A DNA stretch of 64,000 nucleotides from Papaver somniferum (taxonomy: Eukaryota; Streptophyta; Magnoliopsida; Ranunculales; Papaveraceae). The stretch spans positions 88,616,149-88,680,148 of the forward strand of contig NC_039361.1 in the NCBI RefSeq assembly GCF_003573695.1. Direction: 5' to 3'. Shown piece by piece: positions 1-11,360 of this stretch; the stretch's first letter is position 1, and every line of letters begins with the position of its first letter. A program made the translations under genes and the position numbers. The notes under the pieces were generated by a model. The model worked only from the letters and a program-made list of their open reading frames with translations, made no database searches and was not told the origin of the DNA.

Positions 1-369
1 ACCCATATTTCGAGAAATAGATAAGCGAGATAAACTCGGCTCGAAATATCAAATTTGTATAATTGAAGTCTATATATCAATATGACTTTTGTCTCAAATA
101 AGAGATAGAGTAGATAGACTTTTGAGTGATAGATGAGTTCAAGTCTCCACATACCTTTTGTTGATTAAGTTCCACAAGTTCCCTTGAGTAGTTCTTCGTC
201 TTCATTCGATAAACACCGTCAAGTCTAGAGATCAACTACACTTACTATCCTAATCTGAGACTTAGCTATAAGTAGACTAGAAATCAAGACTTATAGTTTT
301 GGCAACTAAACTTGACAAACAAGCTTGAGATAGCAACGCTTGCGAGTTGGACCGAGCAGTGCTCTAACA
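1..369 (-). mobile_element. Family-A LTR fragment (U3 end)
   Basis: This stretch matches, base for base over long runs, the ends of the LTRs at 20160-22587 and 26327-30109 and, inverted, the start of the LTR at 31454. It ends at 369 in CTCTAACA, which read on the minus strand is the TGTTAGAG start of the LTR. The rest of the LTR lies outside the window. No polypurine tract follows at 370, unlike the copy at 22588, so the DNA to its right is either a flank or a rearranged interior. It is more diverged than the other copies. No target duplication can be tested because one end is missing. Confidence 0.8.
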
Positions 370-1121
370 AAAAGAATTTATTTTTAATTAATGAAGAGGA
401 TAGAAATGTTCACAAATACTATGACAATAGAACTTGTTCCAAGTGCTATAAAAGTGTTCATAATGTATCTAGTTATCCTGATAAGGAGGACAATGAGTTA
501 ACCAAAGCATGGATGGAAGCTCTTGACTACTGTCGTGAGGAAGATTTCTGTGAAAGTTCATTCAACTACTTTGCTGATAATCACACTTGTCTTTCTAACA
601 GCTCTGAGTGTTCCATGATACACGATCTCGCTTCCCCACAAGAGAAAATTGATCTTTTGACCAAAGACCTATACTTAATGAAGAGTATGTTTCAACTGGA
701 ATATGAAGCTTGGATTAAAAGGATCAAAAATATGGAACATCAACTGTTTTAATTTAAACAAGAGAGTGCGACTTCTCACAATTGTGATTTTAAAAAGGTG
801 AATCGATTATCTTCGATAAACTCTTGTAAAACCAATCAACATCATACGCCTGAAAATATGTCATTCTCAAATCCCTCTTGTGATGAGAAAGACATATCAA
901 AATACAATGGCACAACAAATTGTTTGTCTCTCCTGTATAAAAATCAGGATCACCCTGAGTTGGTTAGCACAAAGGTTCTTGAAAAATCTTATTCTGTTAA
1001 TTTGTATCAAAATAAGAAGAGGAAATCTCATAAGAAATCTACATCACTTTTGAAAGAGATAATCAGAACCGTTCATAGTTTTCGAAAATCAATAAACAGG
1101 GATTTTGGAACACTACAATAA
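370..1121 (+). pseudogene. Gag-like retroelement coding remnant
   Basis: Two open stretches on the plus strand, up to 752 and 798-1121, are separated by a stop and a frame change. The first is acidic and Cys-rich early on (CSKCYKS), then has a charged helical part ending in a Leu/Met/Lys-rich, coiled-coil-like tail. The second ends in a Lys/Arg-rich segment. I recognise no definite domain. Position beside an LTR, the composition and the broken frame suggest a decayed retrotransposon gag or accessory ORF. The apparent start at 312 lies inside the LTR and is probably not real. A decayed unrelated gene cannot be excluded. Confidence 0.35.
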
Positions 1122-1860
1122 AGGAAGACGTATACCCTTGATCATCTCCCTATAAAAAAATCAGAAACAAGGAATAACAAGATCTTCCTCTTCTCATAAG
1201 GTTATGAGATTGTTCTTGTTTTCCCATTGAACAAAAACTATAATCTTCAAAGAGGGTTGTGAAAAGATTTCTGTTATTTGTCTTTGTGCATTCTTTTTCC
1301 TGGAATTGTGTTTTCTGAGTCATGAACCGTTTATGTGCTTGAACGGTTTTCCTAATAAAGTTCTTTTTCTCTTGGTTACCCAAAATTTTTTTAGGGTTTT
1401 GGACAAAGGACTTTTTAGAAATTTGTTGCATATCTTCTTCTTTTTAAGATGAAAGATTTCATTCCTTTAAGCAAGCATTTCATTTTCTGAGTTCTATCAT
1501 GTCATCTTCAAGTCTTTCCAGCAAAAAAGATAATGTATGGACTATTCTTTTTCCCTCTAAGAAAGTTCATTTTGGTTCCTCCGATAATGGGATGTGTCAT
1601 GACAAACGTGATTGCTCGTCAGATTAGAATCCTACCGTCTCTTATTAACTATGAATCTTGTCTTGGAACAAGTACGTGCTTTGAATAATGAACTCGAACA
1701 AGATGGATAATCTAGTCTTGGAACAAGATGGATAATCTTGAATCCAGGATTGATCTAATCGAAGACGAGCTTGATGATTATAGGGAATATGAGAAGAGTC
1801 TTCAAAGTAAGTGAAATAATTTTCTACTTCTTGCGTAAATAATGTCTAGGAAACTTCTTA
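1122..1860 (+). other. Decayed coding-like debris
   Basis: A 42-codon frame at 1499-1627 begins MSSSSLSSKK. Near 1730-1810 there is a charged helical stretch (DLIEDELDDYREYEKSLQ). Both resemble pieces of a Gag coiled coil in different frames. Two copies of a short GTCTTGGAACAAG motif (about 1660 and 1710) suggest a local duplication. Nothing here is intact and I see no other gene. Confidence 0.3.
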
Positions 1861-2748
1861 TGAGAATTTATTCTTGTGTTTTAAGAAGGATAACTAGGGT
1901 TTGGAATAGCCTATTTTTGATGGGGAAAAACGATTCGCTGGTTTTTTAGGAAATGTAGAGACGACCGTGTGATGGAGGCTCCTCAACCGAGCGAATTGCC
2001 TAACCTCAAACAGATGCACTGCACGGGAGTGCTTTGAGTTCGAGAGATCAATCTGTAGGACGACCTAAACCAAGATAATGGTCGTTTCCAAGTCAAATCG
2101 GTCACAAGAGGGGAAGAGGGTTGATCTGTAGGAAGGAAGCTGAGAAGTGTGTGAGATCAATGATGATCAAGGATTGTGAATGTGTTTAAGGTTTCTGGAA
2201 GTTTTTCTGTGAACTGTTGAGTTCGAATAAGTTCTGGTCGATTGATGGAATTATTGAGAGTGATTTCTCGAAAAATTGTGTGTCCTTCAATCGTGGATTC
2301 AGAGACTTATTTATATTTCCAGAATAATAGACATATTGATCTCCAGTAAGTGTGACGGTTGCTCGAGTGAAAGAGTGAGAAAGTGGGAAATCGTGGTTTA
2401 ACCAGTTCCAGGTCGTGCAAGACTTGGTTGATTGTACACCCACTAATTTCACAACTCCCTCAACTTCTTGCACAACTTACTCACATTTATCATCGTGGAT
2501 GAACACACGTGTTGTAGGCCGTCAGACCAAAATCCTAATTAATATCCCCCATGTGACGTGATTGATGTCTCACGGACGTGGAGTCTGCAAAGCAGATGTG
2601 TATTTGATTAGTCAGTCGTTGACTTTATAACGATGGGTCTAAGTATTGTTCAGTGGAGCATGATTGTTGAATGCTCTAGGATTCATGAATTGAACATATC
2701 TGCTGGGGCGTATAGTACTCGAATGAATGATGTTGATATTGCTCGTCT

Positions 2749-3080
2749 AAGAAAATATTGTTCGATGAATCGTTGAATATTGACAGTTGAATCATTGTTC
2801 GAGCATCAATAAATTACTGAATATTGATAGTTGGATCAATATTCGAGCATTTGAGCAAGTATTGCACATTCGATAAATTACTAAATATTGATAGTTGGAT
2901 CAATATTCGAATAACAGAGCAAGTATTGCTCATTCGATAAATTACTGAATATTGATAGTTGGATGAATATTCGAGCAACTGAGCAAGTATTGTTCATTCG
3001 ATAAATTACTGAATATTAATAGTTGGATCAATATTCGAGCAATTGAGCAAGTATTGATCATTCGATGAATTATTGGTAAA
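2749..3080 (+). repeat. 64-bp tandem repeat
   Basis: Four units begin at 2811, 2875, 2939 and 3003, exactly 64 bp apart, with the next copy of the start at 3067. A partial unit precedes them. Each unit carries AAATTACTGAATATTGATAG, then a TTGGATCAATATTCGAG segment, then GAGCAAGTATTG and CATTCGAT. Units differ by only a few bases. Within each unit a GATAGTTGGATCAATATTC-type stretch has weak dyad symmetry. Confidence 0.93.
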
Positions 3081-3462
3081 GTGATCGAATAAAATATTAA
3101 TTAAAATATTGGTAGCCTGATCGAATATTATATTTTTAACCCATATGTTGATTGCTGGATCAACATAAAATTGTTAGTGTTTGTACCCGCTCAGAATTAT
3201 GATTTTTTAGAGCATTTGTTCGAAACCCTAATTTTGATCAGTTGATGATCAATTGATGATTTACTGAAAATGGGTCACTGAGTGAAGGATTTACCGGCTA
3301 CATAGGATGATGGGTGACCATGTAGCACCTGCGTGCTCTAGTGAGCATGCACCAAAGTCCTTTGTTGACCGGTTGGTGAAAGGATGACCAAACACTAGTT
3401 TAATCATGTATTAAAAATAGTGCTCGTATGAGCGTTAGGTAGTAAAACCTGGTTATGGAGAG

Positions 3463-4245
3463 ATGAGGGACCGACCAAGGGGTCATGGGACCGGACCTTT
3501 GTGGTCGTGGAACCAGCTGATGATCTATTTAGAAAATCCCAAGTTGGTTGGAGAGAGTTTGGACCCAATACGAACAATTGATAGCAAATTAGGTCAAAAT
3601 TATGAAGATGTGTGGGACCGGCTCTTTGCAAGCATAAGGGTCGGTCAAGGTAGCATGCCCGTTTCACCATATTTTCCGTATCTCAGTCGTGAGAGTATTG
3701 GTATTTTTTGGTGCGCGTTTGAGCAATATTTTGGATTTTCAGAAGAGTGTTATCTTGACTGAAACTCAATTTTGCTCGAATGAGCGAGTAGAACTTTGCT
3801 CATGCGACCGATATTTTGAGAATATTAAAATAATAATATTTTAATATTTGACGTGAGTAGCCTAGTCGGTCAAGTGACCATTTGGCTTTTTTCCTTTTCC
3901 AGGGTTTGAGCAATATTTGAGAAAATATTGAAAAACTAGGGTTTTCGCTCAAACGTTGGAGTTCCATGAGATGATGAATATGGGAAAATAAAGGATTGTG
4001 AGGTGTGGGACCGGAAACGGCTAGGGCATTGCCGGCCGGCTATACGGCCCGGTCCCATGACACCTTTCCCTATTTTGTTCGATGAAAGTATGGAAAAACT
4101 GAGTGTTTCGCTCAAACGAGGGAGTTTGCTCAAATGTAGGAGTTTCCATGAGATGAGGGAAACAAATTAAATTAAAATAAAATAAAATAATGGGAGGGGG
4201 GGACCGGCCAGGGCGACATAACCGGCGGGCCGGTGGGACCGGTCC
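3463..4245. repeat. GGGACCGG-motif repeat region
   Basis: The motif GGGACCGG or its complement recurs at about 3488, 3613, 4008, 4050, 4198 and 4225. A longer block (CGCTCAAACG, then GGAGTT, CCATGAGATGA, AAATAA, then a GGGACCGG) occurs twice, at about 3940-4015 and 4110-4205. GC content is much higher than in the surrounding DNA. Open frames in this area on both strands follow from the repeats and are not taken as genes. Confidence 0.6.
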
Positions 4246-4424
4246 CACGCCTCTTGTTTATTTTATTTAACATTATTTTCTTCATAAGTTCCTCATTTTT
4301 CTATGTTTTCGAACGTTTGTTCGTGCGTTCGGGTGCTCGTTCGTGCATTATTGTTAAGTACACTTGCACCATTTTCTCGGGGCTTACTCGGTGATGGTCC
4401 AGACGCCCGGGCAGTGAATATTTA

Positions 4425-4660
4425 TTACTAATTCATGGAATTCAGTCAGGAATAATCCATGAAACGGAGTAATAAAATTTATTGGTTATCTATTACTAAT
4501 TCATGGAATTCAGTCGGGAATAAGCCATGAAACAGAGTAATGATATAAAATGGTTAACTAATCCATGGAATCCAGCTGGGGATCAGCCATGGAACGGAGT
4601 AACGAGATATAATAGATTATTTTCTAGAAATTCAGTTGGCGAATGATACGCTAGAATTAA
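4425..4660 (+). repeat. 62-68-bp tandem repeat
   Basis: Three clear units start at 4431, 4499 and 4561, each with CATGGAATTCAG (or CATGGAATCCAG), a GCCATG(G)AA block and GGAGTAA. A fourth, more degenerate unit follows to about 4660. The unit length varies (68, 62 bp), unlike the 64-bp array upstream. Confidence 0.85.
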
Positions 4661-4718
4661 TCTATTTGGCAGAATCGAGATATGAGATAGTTGAAGCATC
4701 ATATTCGTTCTGAGGGGT

Positions 4719-5066
4719 GTATAGTTAGGGAACAACGAACGACGTGACATCCTGAAGGCATTAAGCTCTCTAACATACATTATGTCTAGGGAACCACCTA
4801 ATCATTAAGATATTTTATACACGGTCTCTCTACGCAGTCAGGGAACAACGAACGGCGTGACGTCCTGAAGGCGTTAAGTTCTCTAACAAATATTATGTCT
4901 AGGGAACCGCACAATCATTAAGATTCTATGTAGAGGTGGGTCTCTCTACGTAGTCAGGGAACAACGTGCAGCGTGACATCCTGAAGGCGTTAATCTCTCT
5001 AACAAACATTATGTCTAGGGAACCGCCCAATCATTAAGATTCTACGTGGAGGTGATGATGAAATGT
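4719..5066 (+). repeat. 113-116-bp tandem repeat
   Basis: The anchor AGGGAACAACG occurs at 4727, 4840 and 4956. Each unit continues with GTGACATCCTGAAGGC or GTGACGTCCTGAAGGC, CTCTAACA, TATGTCTAGGGAACC and CAATCATTAAGAT. Three units, the last ending near 5066. Confidence 0.9.
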
Positions 5067-5627
5067 GTGAAGCATCGAACGCTCAAATAGGAGGCCTACG
5101 AGAAACATACTCATCATAGCTCTGAGAGGAACGTTCGCTCAGTCAGAGATCGTGAAACAGTTCACGGATTGTAAAATGTGAATGTCACATACATTCCTGA
5201 AGTCGGGTCAGAAACATGCAGCATCATGATTTTACGATTTTAGCCTTTGTTGAAAATCCACCATCTACATTAAGTCCCCTGCTTAGTGAGGGAAAGTCAT
5301 GTTCCACAGTAAGCACTGGATGGTGATTTTACAGTGTACGAGATAAGTAGTCGGAACTTAGTCGTACAAAGGCATTTCAGAATCCCCGATTTGCTCCAAC
5401 GATGTCATGTACGAGCAAATACCCAGATAAGGATCCTTTCATTATGATAGAGTGTCATCTCGTGAGTACAGAGAGACGAGGCACTGCTGATTTGGACGGT
5501 CAGACGTCCAGTTTTGCTCGGTTTAGCGTTTATGGGTCGGGTCCAAAAAAGGAAATCCTTGTCTTGGGAACAGAGGTTCGTTCGTTTGTTAGTTTAAGAA
5601 ACAAACAATGATCCCTAGCATAAGAAA

Positions 5628-5935
5628 GATTTTTTTTTTAAGTAGACCTGCGTCTAATGATAAAAATTTTGTCTATGAGCTTTCGCGAAAACCAAAATTT
5701 TATTTTTTAAATATGTGAGATTTCACGAAATGGAATAAACTCTCGTTTCAAAGATGGATGCTCGTATGAGAGAAAAGTTTTTTTTTTTATTATTTTGAAT
5801 AGACGTGCGTTTATTAGTAATAAAAAAATTTCTATGATCTTTCATCAAAAATTTTATTTTCGATAGATGAACTTTCACAAATTTTTGAAAATATACTCTC
5901 GGTTCAAAGACGAATGCTCGCACGAGGGAGCAAAA
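5628..5935 (+). repeat. Two-copy direct repeat of about 155 bp
   Basis: Two related blocks (about 5628-5775 and 5783-5935) both run: T-rich tract, TAGAC(C/G)TGCGT, AAAAATTT, TCTATGA, TTTC(G/A)..AAA, TTTCACAA or TTTCACGAA, TACTCTCG or AACTCTCG, TTCAAAGA, GATGCTCG or AATGCTCG. They are diverged but collinear. A third weaker block may follow to about 6130. Confidence 0.6.
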
Positions 5936-6356
5936 ATGTATATATATATTTTCAAATTTACGTGAGCTTCACGTTAAAATATATATTTTTTTGTAAAATC
6001 AATGTTTAGATTTTGAACAACTGTTGAAAGTAGACAATTATACATGGTGAAATAATGTTTGTATGTGAGTTTTCACAATTATAGAATGGACGTCTGTCCA
6101 ATTTTTGAAAATTGGATGCTAACACAGTAAAAATTTACGTGGGTTGTTCACGGTTTTATGAAAATCAAGTCATGATTTTGAATAATGAATTTTGCTCGTA
6201 TTTGCAGGTTTGAAGGAACGAGCAAGTTTTCGAAATTCGGACGTTATAATCACTACAGCTAGTGAAATTGTAATTAGTTAAGAGTCGGATTGTTACCATT
6301 TTTGTTGCGTGTTTGTTATTGGTATATCCATGACTCCATGTCTTTCGCCTCAGATA

Positions 6357-7023
6357 ATGGTGACTTCCAGTTACAACCACCCTTCTGGCTCTTCTGAGGA
6401 ACGCTCCAGAATTTTCAAGTCAAAGATGAAGACTTCTGCAGATGCTCATGCCGAGGTGAATCAAACTTTCAAAGATGCTGGAAAGATGAAACATGGTATA
6501 TCTCTCGATCATCTGGGAGTCGTCCGTGGTGGAATCAACACTTTCTTAGCCTTAGTGGATGCAGAAGAGAAGCAGACTGAAAAGTAAAGGTGAAGATAAA
6601 AGGCTTACAGCTTATCAGCAAAACGGCACCGGCTTCAGCAAATGAGACTAGCGGCTGAAGAAGAAGTCCGATCTCGAGCGGACAACGTAGCTTCTGATTC
6701 AGATGTGGATGAATTAATAATTCGACATAATTCGTCATCAGAAAATTCAGAAGTTAGGTCTTCATTGAAAATATTGTAGAATCTTCGTCTGATGTCGGAT
6801 TTTCGTAATCTAAACAAGTTTCTTCATCCTCAGAAAATTGCCAAGCTTTATCAAAGAAGCTTTTCGGCTTTTGAGGACGTGTAAGGGCCGAAATTTAGGA
6901 AATAGTAAACTTCCAGGAGGTTTTCATAAAATTTTCAAATGTCATGTATTCCAAAGCTTTGGCCACATATTTTTGCTCGTTTATCCAGTTGCTGTGAATT
7001 TCGGATATGTTGTAGAGGACATT
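6357..7023 (+). pseudogene. Broken ORF of unknown function within gypsy remnant
   Basis: From an ATG at 6357 (an upstream ATG at 6309 is also in frame) a plus-strand frame runs to 6587, giving a Ser/Lys/Glu-rich product. A compatible charged segment (VASDSDVDELIIRHNSSS) follows in another frame near 6687-6745. A third open piece, 6838-7029, reads MPSFIKEAFRLLRTCKGRN and continues to the solo LTR at 7024. The order suggests one plus-strand ORF broken by frameshifts and then by the LTR. It would lie opposite to gag and pol of the Tat-like element, as known for the antisense ORFs of Grande-type elements. I recognise no domain. Confidence 0.35.
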
Positions 7024-9855
7024 AGTTAGAGCATAGATCGGTTGAACCCACCAAGCGTTGGTATGTCAAGTTTGGTTGTCATATTTTAGTGAATCAAAAC
7101 TCATGTTAAGAGTCTCTTGATTATGTACTAGAGTCAACTTCGTATAGGTTAGCTTAAAAGTATTAGGATATGAGACATTACAAGTATTGCGAAGACTTGA
7201 AGATGTGAAGAAGCAAGGAGCTACAACGACAAAAATCATCCTTCCAATTAAGGTTAGTGATATTTGAATTGAACTGTTTCATTCCCTAACGTATCTTTCA
7301 AGTCGTGCATATTGAAAACAAACCTGCGAAGCATATTTGAACTCTAGATAGACATAGTATTAAGGAATACAATAAGAGGTTTATTGCTTAACCATTAAAC
7401 TTTGTAGATAAGACACCGCCATAATCATTTGAATGCTATTGTGATTATGTATGGGTATGAGGTGATGATTTCATCCTAGGGAACAATGTTTTACATGTGT
7501 TCTAAGGAAGTAAGTTCATAAACTTGTTTGTGAACCGAAAAGGAAATTGCCAGGTGTTATTGGATTTGTTATTCATTGCTTATCTTATGAACAACCAATA
7601 TGTGTGATTGAGTATAACCGCTCACAACTTGTTTTTGTTATTGGTAAAACTATTCACAAAGTCCTGACTTAATGTATTGGTATGACTTTTATTAGTGAAA
7701 CCGATCTTAAGTAATCACCTGAGATGGTGTGATCAAGTTTGTGTTTTGTCTGACCAAATTTGGGAAAGGGGAACCGATCCTAGTAAGAGGTGCAGTACAT
7801 CACAAAGGGGAACCGATCCTTGTATGGGGTGCAGCAAGGTTTATAGCAGAAAGGGGAACCGATCCTATGAACATGTGCAACACGTTTTTAGGCAAAGGGG
7901 AACCGATCTTATGGACATGTGCAACACGTATAATTTAGATACCATATATATGTGGGGAAAAGATCCTAGTACCTAGTCAACCGAATTTTGGAAAGCTAGT
8001 GTGACTATGCACAGTACTCACATAGACGTGGAACCGAAACTTGTTTTGGTAGAACCGTTAAACCCATGATTGTGATTGAATGTTTGTTTGATCAATCACA
8101 TAGTTCTTGAAAGTCAGATGAACCAATTCTAAACTTGTTTGGAAGTGTGGCAAATCGGTTTCAAGGTTGTAAGTGTGAAAGATAACTTACAAAGTAAGGA
8201 TGTCGACATACTTTGAACACGTGCTGTGAATGTTTATTTCTTTAATTGTTCAAAGTTATTCCTTATTAGCTAAAGGAAGAAAATCCCAAGATCGAAACAT
8301 AAGTAAGTTAAGAATCTTTTAATTAAGGTTATTGATTTCATTTTATATGGAAATACAAGAATTAGTAATGTGCATTTACTAATTAGATTTTCCGAGAGAT
8401 TTCGATCATTGTTTTTGGACAGAGCATTTCCAGGAATTATGGAAACCGAATTTGTGCTTTAATGAATATCTTGAGAATATTTTCGGTTTTGTAAATTACT
8501 TGGTGTCCAAAATTCCTTGTCTATAAATACTTGAAGTTTTCCTTTCTATCAAACTAATCCTTTGTAACAGTAGACTTCCTCTTTTGTTGTTGCTACTGAT
8601 GTAGCCGCCTATTTGGAGAGGAGAGTAACCTAATTAGGCGAAATCTCTTACGGCCGCTCAGTTTAAAGTCTTCTTTGGGATTGAGAAGCTCTAGCGTGTA
8701 CCGTTGGTGGGAAACTAGATAATTGTGGTTTATCTTTTGTTTTCATCGATTTAATTGACTAACGGTGGTTGAAATATGATTGCACCTAGTTTGTTTATGC
8801 TTGAGAATCTTCTCTTCTGATATAAGATTCACTCAAACTAGTTCAGAGTTTCGACAGGGATCTTTAGACTATTGTTAGTTCTAAAGACGATCTTGTGATA
8901 ATCCATTGTTAACATACTCCGCTCTGTGCGTGATTGATCACAAGAGATTCAAGTGATTCTGTGCAGGTTTATATTTAAGATCTAGGAAGATTTGAAGACG
9001 AAGAAGATATTGAAAATTTTTGATTTGTGAGTTCATAATCTTTGGCGTGCACAATACTTGTTTCGGTAAAAGAGGATCCAATTAATAATCGGTTTATCCT
9101 TGTGGTAGATTGGATTGATTAATTGAGTAGATCGGCATCAACACAATTATTTGGATTAAGAGTGTTGTTGGCTTAATCTTAAGTGATTACTTCGGTAATT
9201 GAACATAAGATAGATCTAAGGACCTGAGAAGGAGTTTATGTTAAGATAAACAGAAGAGCCTTTGTCCAACTCATATCACTTGGTTGAATAGAGTTGATAC
9301 CAAACAGATTTGTTGTTCCTTTACTATTTGGAATACGAACCAAAGGAATTGATCCAAGTACATGACTTATTTATATGTTGGAGGCGTGGGAATACAGACG
9401 GAACTAGGTGAAATATAGGTTTAGTTGCTTGGTCTCAACTATACGAAGTTGGTGTAATTTTGTGTAGCGGCTTAATACTGAGAGTATTCAATTCTGTACA
9501 AGGTCCCGGGGTTTTTCTGCATCGCGGTTTCCTCGTTAACAAAATCTTGTTGTGTCACTTACTTTATATTTCCGCATTATAATTGTTTTATTATAATTAA
9601 AGTAAATTACACAAACGTTAATTCCTATTTACTTGATAGGCGAATCCTATTGTGTTTGGTTAAGTCCGAACCTTTTTATCAAGTAACATACTTCGTTGTT
9701 GTATTGTCTCGATCTCATATCCATAGACAATCACACGAAGTGTGAACCGATTAGTTGTATTGTCTCGACTAAGTCCATAGATAATCACTTTAGGAGAGAG
9801 GACTTATAGGTAGGAAAATTTTAGCTTGAGGTATTTGGGTACCCTCGCCTTTTCA
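7024..9855 (+). mobile_element. Family-B solo LTR (2.83 kb)
   Basis: Solo LTR in plus orientation. The left end is AGTTAGAGCATAG, where the related copy at 36508 has TGTTAGAGCATAG, so the terminal TG has lost its T. The right end is CCTCGCCTTTTCA. The flanks are ACATT (7019-7023) and ACATC (9856-9860), a 5-bp target duplication with one change. The first 1.3 kb aligns with 36508-37780. Near its 3' side it has the block GGTCCCGGGGTTTTTCTGC, then GGTTTCCTCGTTAACAAAA and a TTCCGCATTATA stretch, shared with LTR families A and C. There is no internal coding region, so the element was probably reduced by LTR-LTR recombination. Confidence 0.85.
7764..7935 (+). repeat. AAAGGGGAACCGATCC minisatellite inside family-B LTR
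   Basis: Four copies of AAAGGGGAACCGATC (C/T) occur about 40-60 bp apart, each followed by a variable segment containing GTGCA. The homologous part of the LTR copy at 37250-37415 carries a different set of ACCGATCCTAGTA and ACCGATCACAAG repeats. The array therefore expands and changes independently in each LTR. Open frames through it are repeat artefacts. Confidence 0.8.
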
Positions 9856-9860
9856 ACATC

Positions 9861-11044
9861 CATACGAAGAGAACGACATATGACTCAACCTTAGATTTCT
9901 TACCAATTGTTCCCAGATCGTCGCTTTGTACAGGGCAGTGTAAAATCACTTCAGAAAGGCTTGCTGTAAAACGTCTCTTTTGGGTCTTTGGACCATTTGC
10001 TTGTGTCTTGGACGCTCGATGGAGGATTTCAATGACATTGATTAATTTTTAACCTTAACCCCTTGGTTGATACATGAGCATGGTGCTTGCAGTAACATTT
10101 TTTTTCCTGTCAGTCGTAGAAGCATCACTTCTGAAACCCTGGTCACGAGACCATAATTGAGATTGATCTCAAGAGGGGACGATGTAACGACCATGGTTGC
10201 ATGTCCCTGTGTTAGCATTCCTTTTACGATCGGTGAATGATTATCACAGGCGAGTCCGATGCCACGGGTCTTGGACTATGAAACTGATTGTCATGATCAG
10301 TGGACCGTCAGTCCCCAGTATTTTGTTATATCTTTCCCTTTCGTTTTTCCTTCTTATGGCAAGACCTAGATAGAGGACCCAGGTACAAAAAACTTGATGT
10401 AAAGGCCTAGGTGGTCGAAGTTGGAGGTACCTTGATGAGGGACTTAGTGGAAGGACCTAGTGGACATCGATCGACTTTGGAGGTTATGAATCCCTTCTAA
10501 GAATTACTGCTTGCATGTTGTATACTCCGGAAGCTGTATGAACCTCAAACGACGTCAGAATCGGTGATTGACCCCAAATTTTGAAGATAAGAGCTATACT
10601 GAGGAATCATATGCAAAAAGAATCCTTTAGTTTGAAGATGTCTATGGCAGTCAATAACGCATGCACATTCATAACTTGTAATCCGTGTAAATTTTCAGAT
10701 TCCATAAACCTGAATGTGGTAGCCGTATCTTATTGCTCGTATGTCCGATTGATGTGGCCTTTTAGTATGTTGTAGCAGAGACATAGAAGAACATCTTTCG
10801 TTGAGGAAGCATCATCACATTTCTCATCCATTAGTACGTTTTTGTAAACCCATTGCTTGAAGCATGTTGTATCTCATTTGTAGAGGTGATGAGAAAATCT
10901 TATAGAAGACTTTGGCTTGTGCCCGCCCTTCGTGCAAGCTTTGGGAAGACTTTCATGTGAACATGTTTTCATGTCTACACAACTTGACATGAAGCATTAG
11001 TGCTTGGAGAAGTCCGGTCCATCGAGTAACACTTTAGAGAATAG
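9861..11044. other. Non-coding remnant of the gypsy body
   Basis: This lies between the family-B solo LTR and the opposite-strand ORF. I see short open pieces but no recognisable domain. It contains several copies of GGACCTAG or GACCTAG (10,360-10,470). Position suggests it belongs to the same disrupted element as 6.3-7.0 kb and 11.0-11.4 kb. Confidence 0.3.
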
Positions 11045-11360
11045 ATAGTTGGTGAAGCCGGTCAAGAGGATGTCGCTCCTGTGACCGTTGTTGATGCTGA
11101 GATCACAACTGAGTTTTCTCCATACATTCTTGTTGATGCTGATACCATGGACGGAGTTCCTCCAGATATCCTTGTTGATGTCGATACTATGGTCAGAGTT
11201 GCTCCGGAGATCGAAAAGGCTAGAACCATGATTATTGACATAGTCTTTGCTCCTCCATCCAGTGAGTCTTTACATTCACGAACTAGTTGGTGGATTGAGC
11301 ATCCCTAAGATGAAGGTGTACTGGGAGTTCAACCAAAATTCTCCTGAACAGTATGACTTT
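11045..11360 (+). pseudogene. Opposite-strand ORF (aORF-like) of Tat/Grande-type element, 3' part
   Basis: The plus frame from 11045 to 11308 encodes an acidic product with a repeated module (ILVDADTMDGVPPDILVDVD). After one frameshift near 11280 the reading continues as IPKMKVYWEFNQNSPEQYDF up to the insertion at 11366. If the insertion 11366-30885 and one copy of the ACTGT duplication are removed, the frame continues at 30886 as TVNWFHQ and stops (TGA at 30907-30909). Gag and pol of the surrounding element lie on the other strand. Grande and Retand elements are known to carry such an antisense ORF between pol and the 3' LTR. Function unknown; assignment is an inference. Confidence 0.45.

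Larger units (their letters stand above)
1861..6300. mobile_element. Tandem-repeat-rich retroelement non-coding region (probable Tat/gypsy 3' UTR or LTR)
   Basis: No convincing ORF occurs over 4.4 kb, but at least four families of local direct repeats lie one after the other (listed separately). Large arrays of this sort between pol and the 3' LTR are known in the Tat lineage of Ty3/gypsy elements. The Tat-like gag, protease and integrase of this window lie further right on the minus strand, which would put this segment at that element's 3' side. The link is an inference: I could not find LTR ends, a polypurine tract or a target duplication here. Confidence 0.4.

Noticed and set aside
2811..3066. 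CRISPR array (regular 64-bp periodicity)
   Set aside because: The whole unit is repeated with no unique spacers, and the context is a plant retroelement.
7695..7976. Open frames of 69-93 codons with repeated GEPIL or RGTDP-like modules
   Set aside because: They run through the AAAGGGGAACCGATCC minisatellite of the family-B LTR in two frames at once; the openness follows from the repeat.
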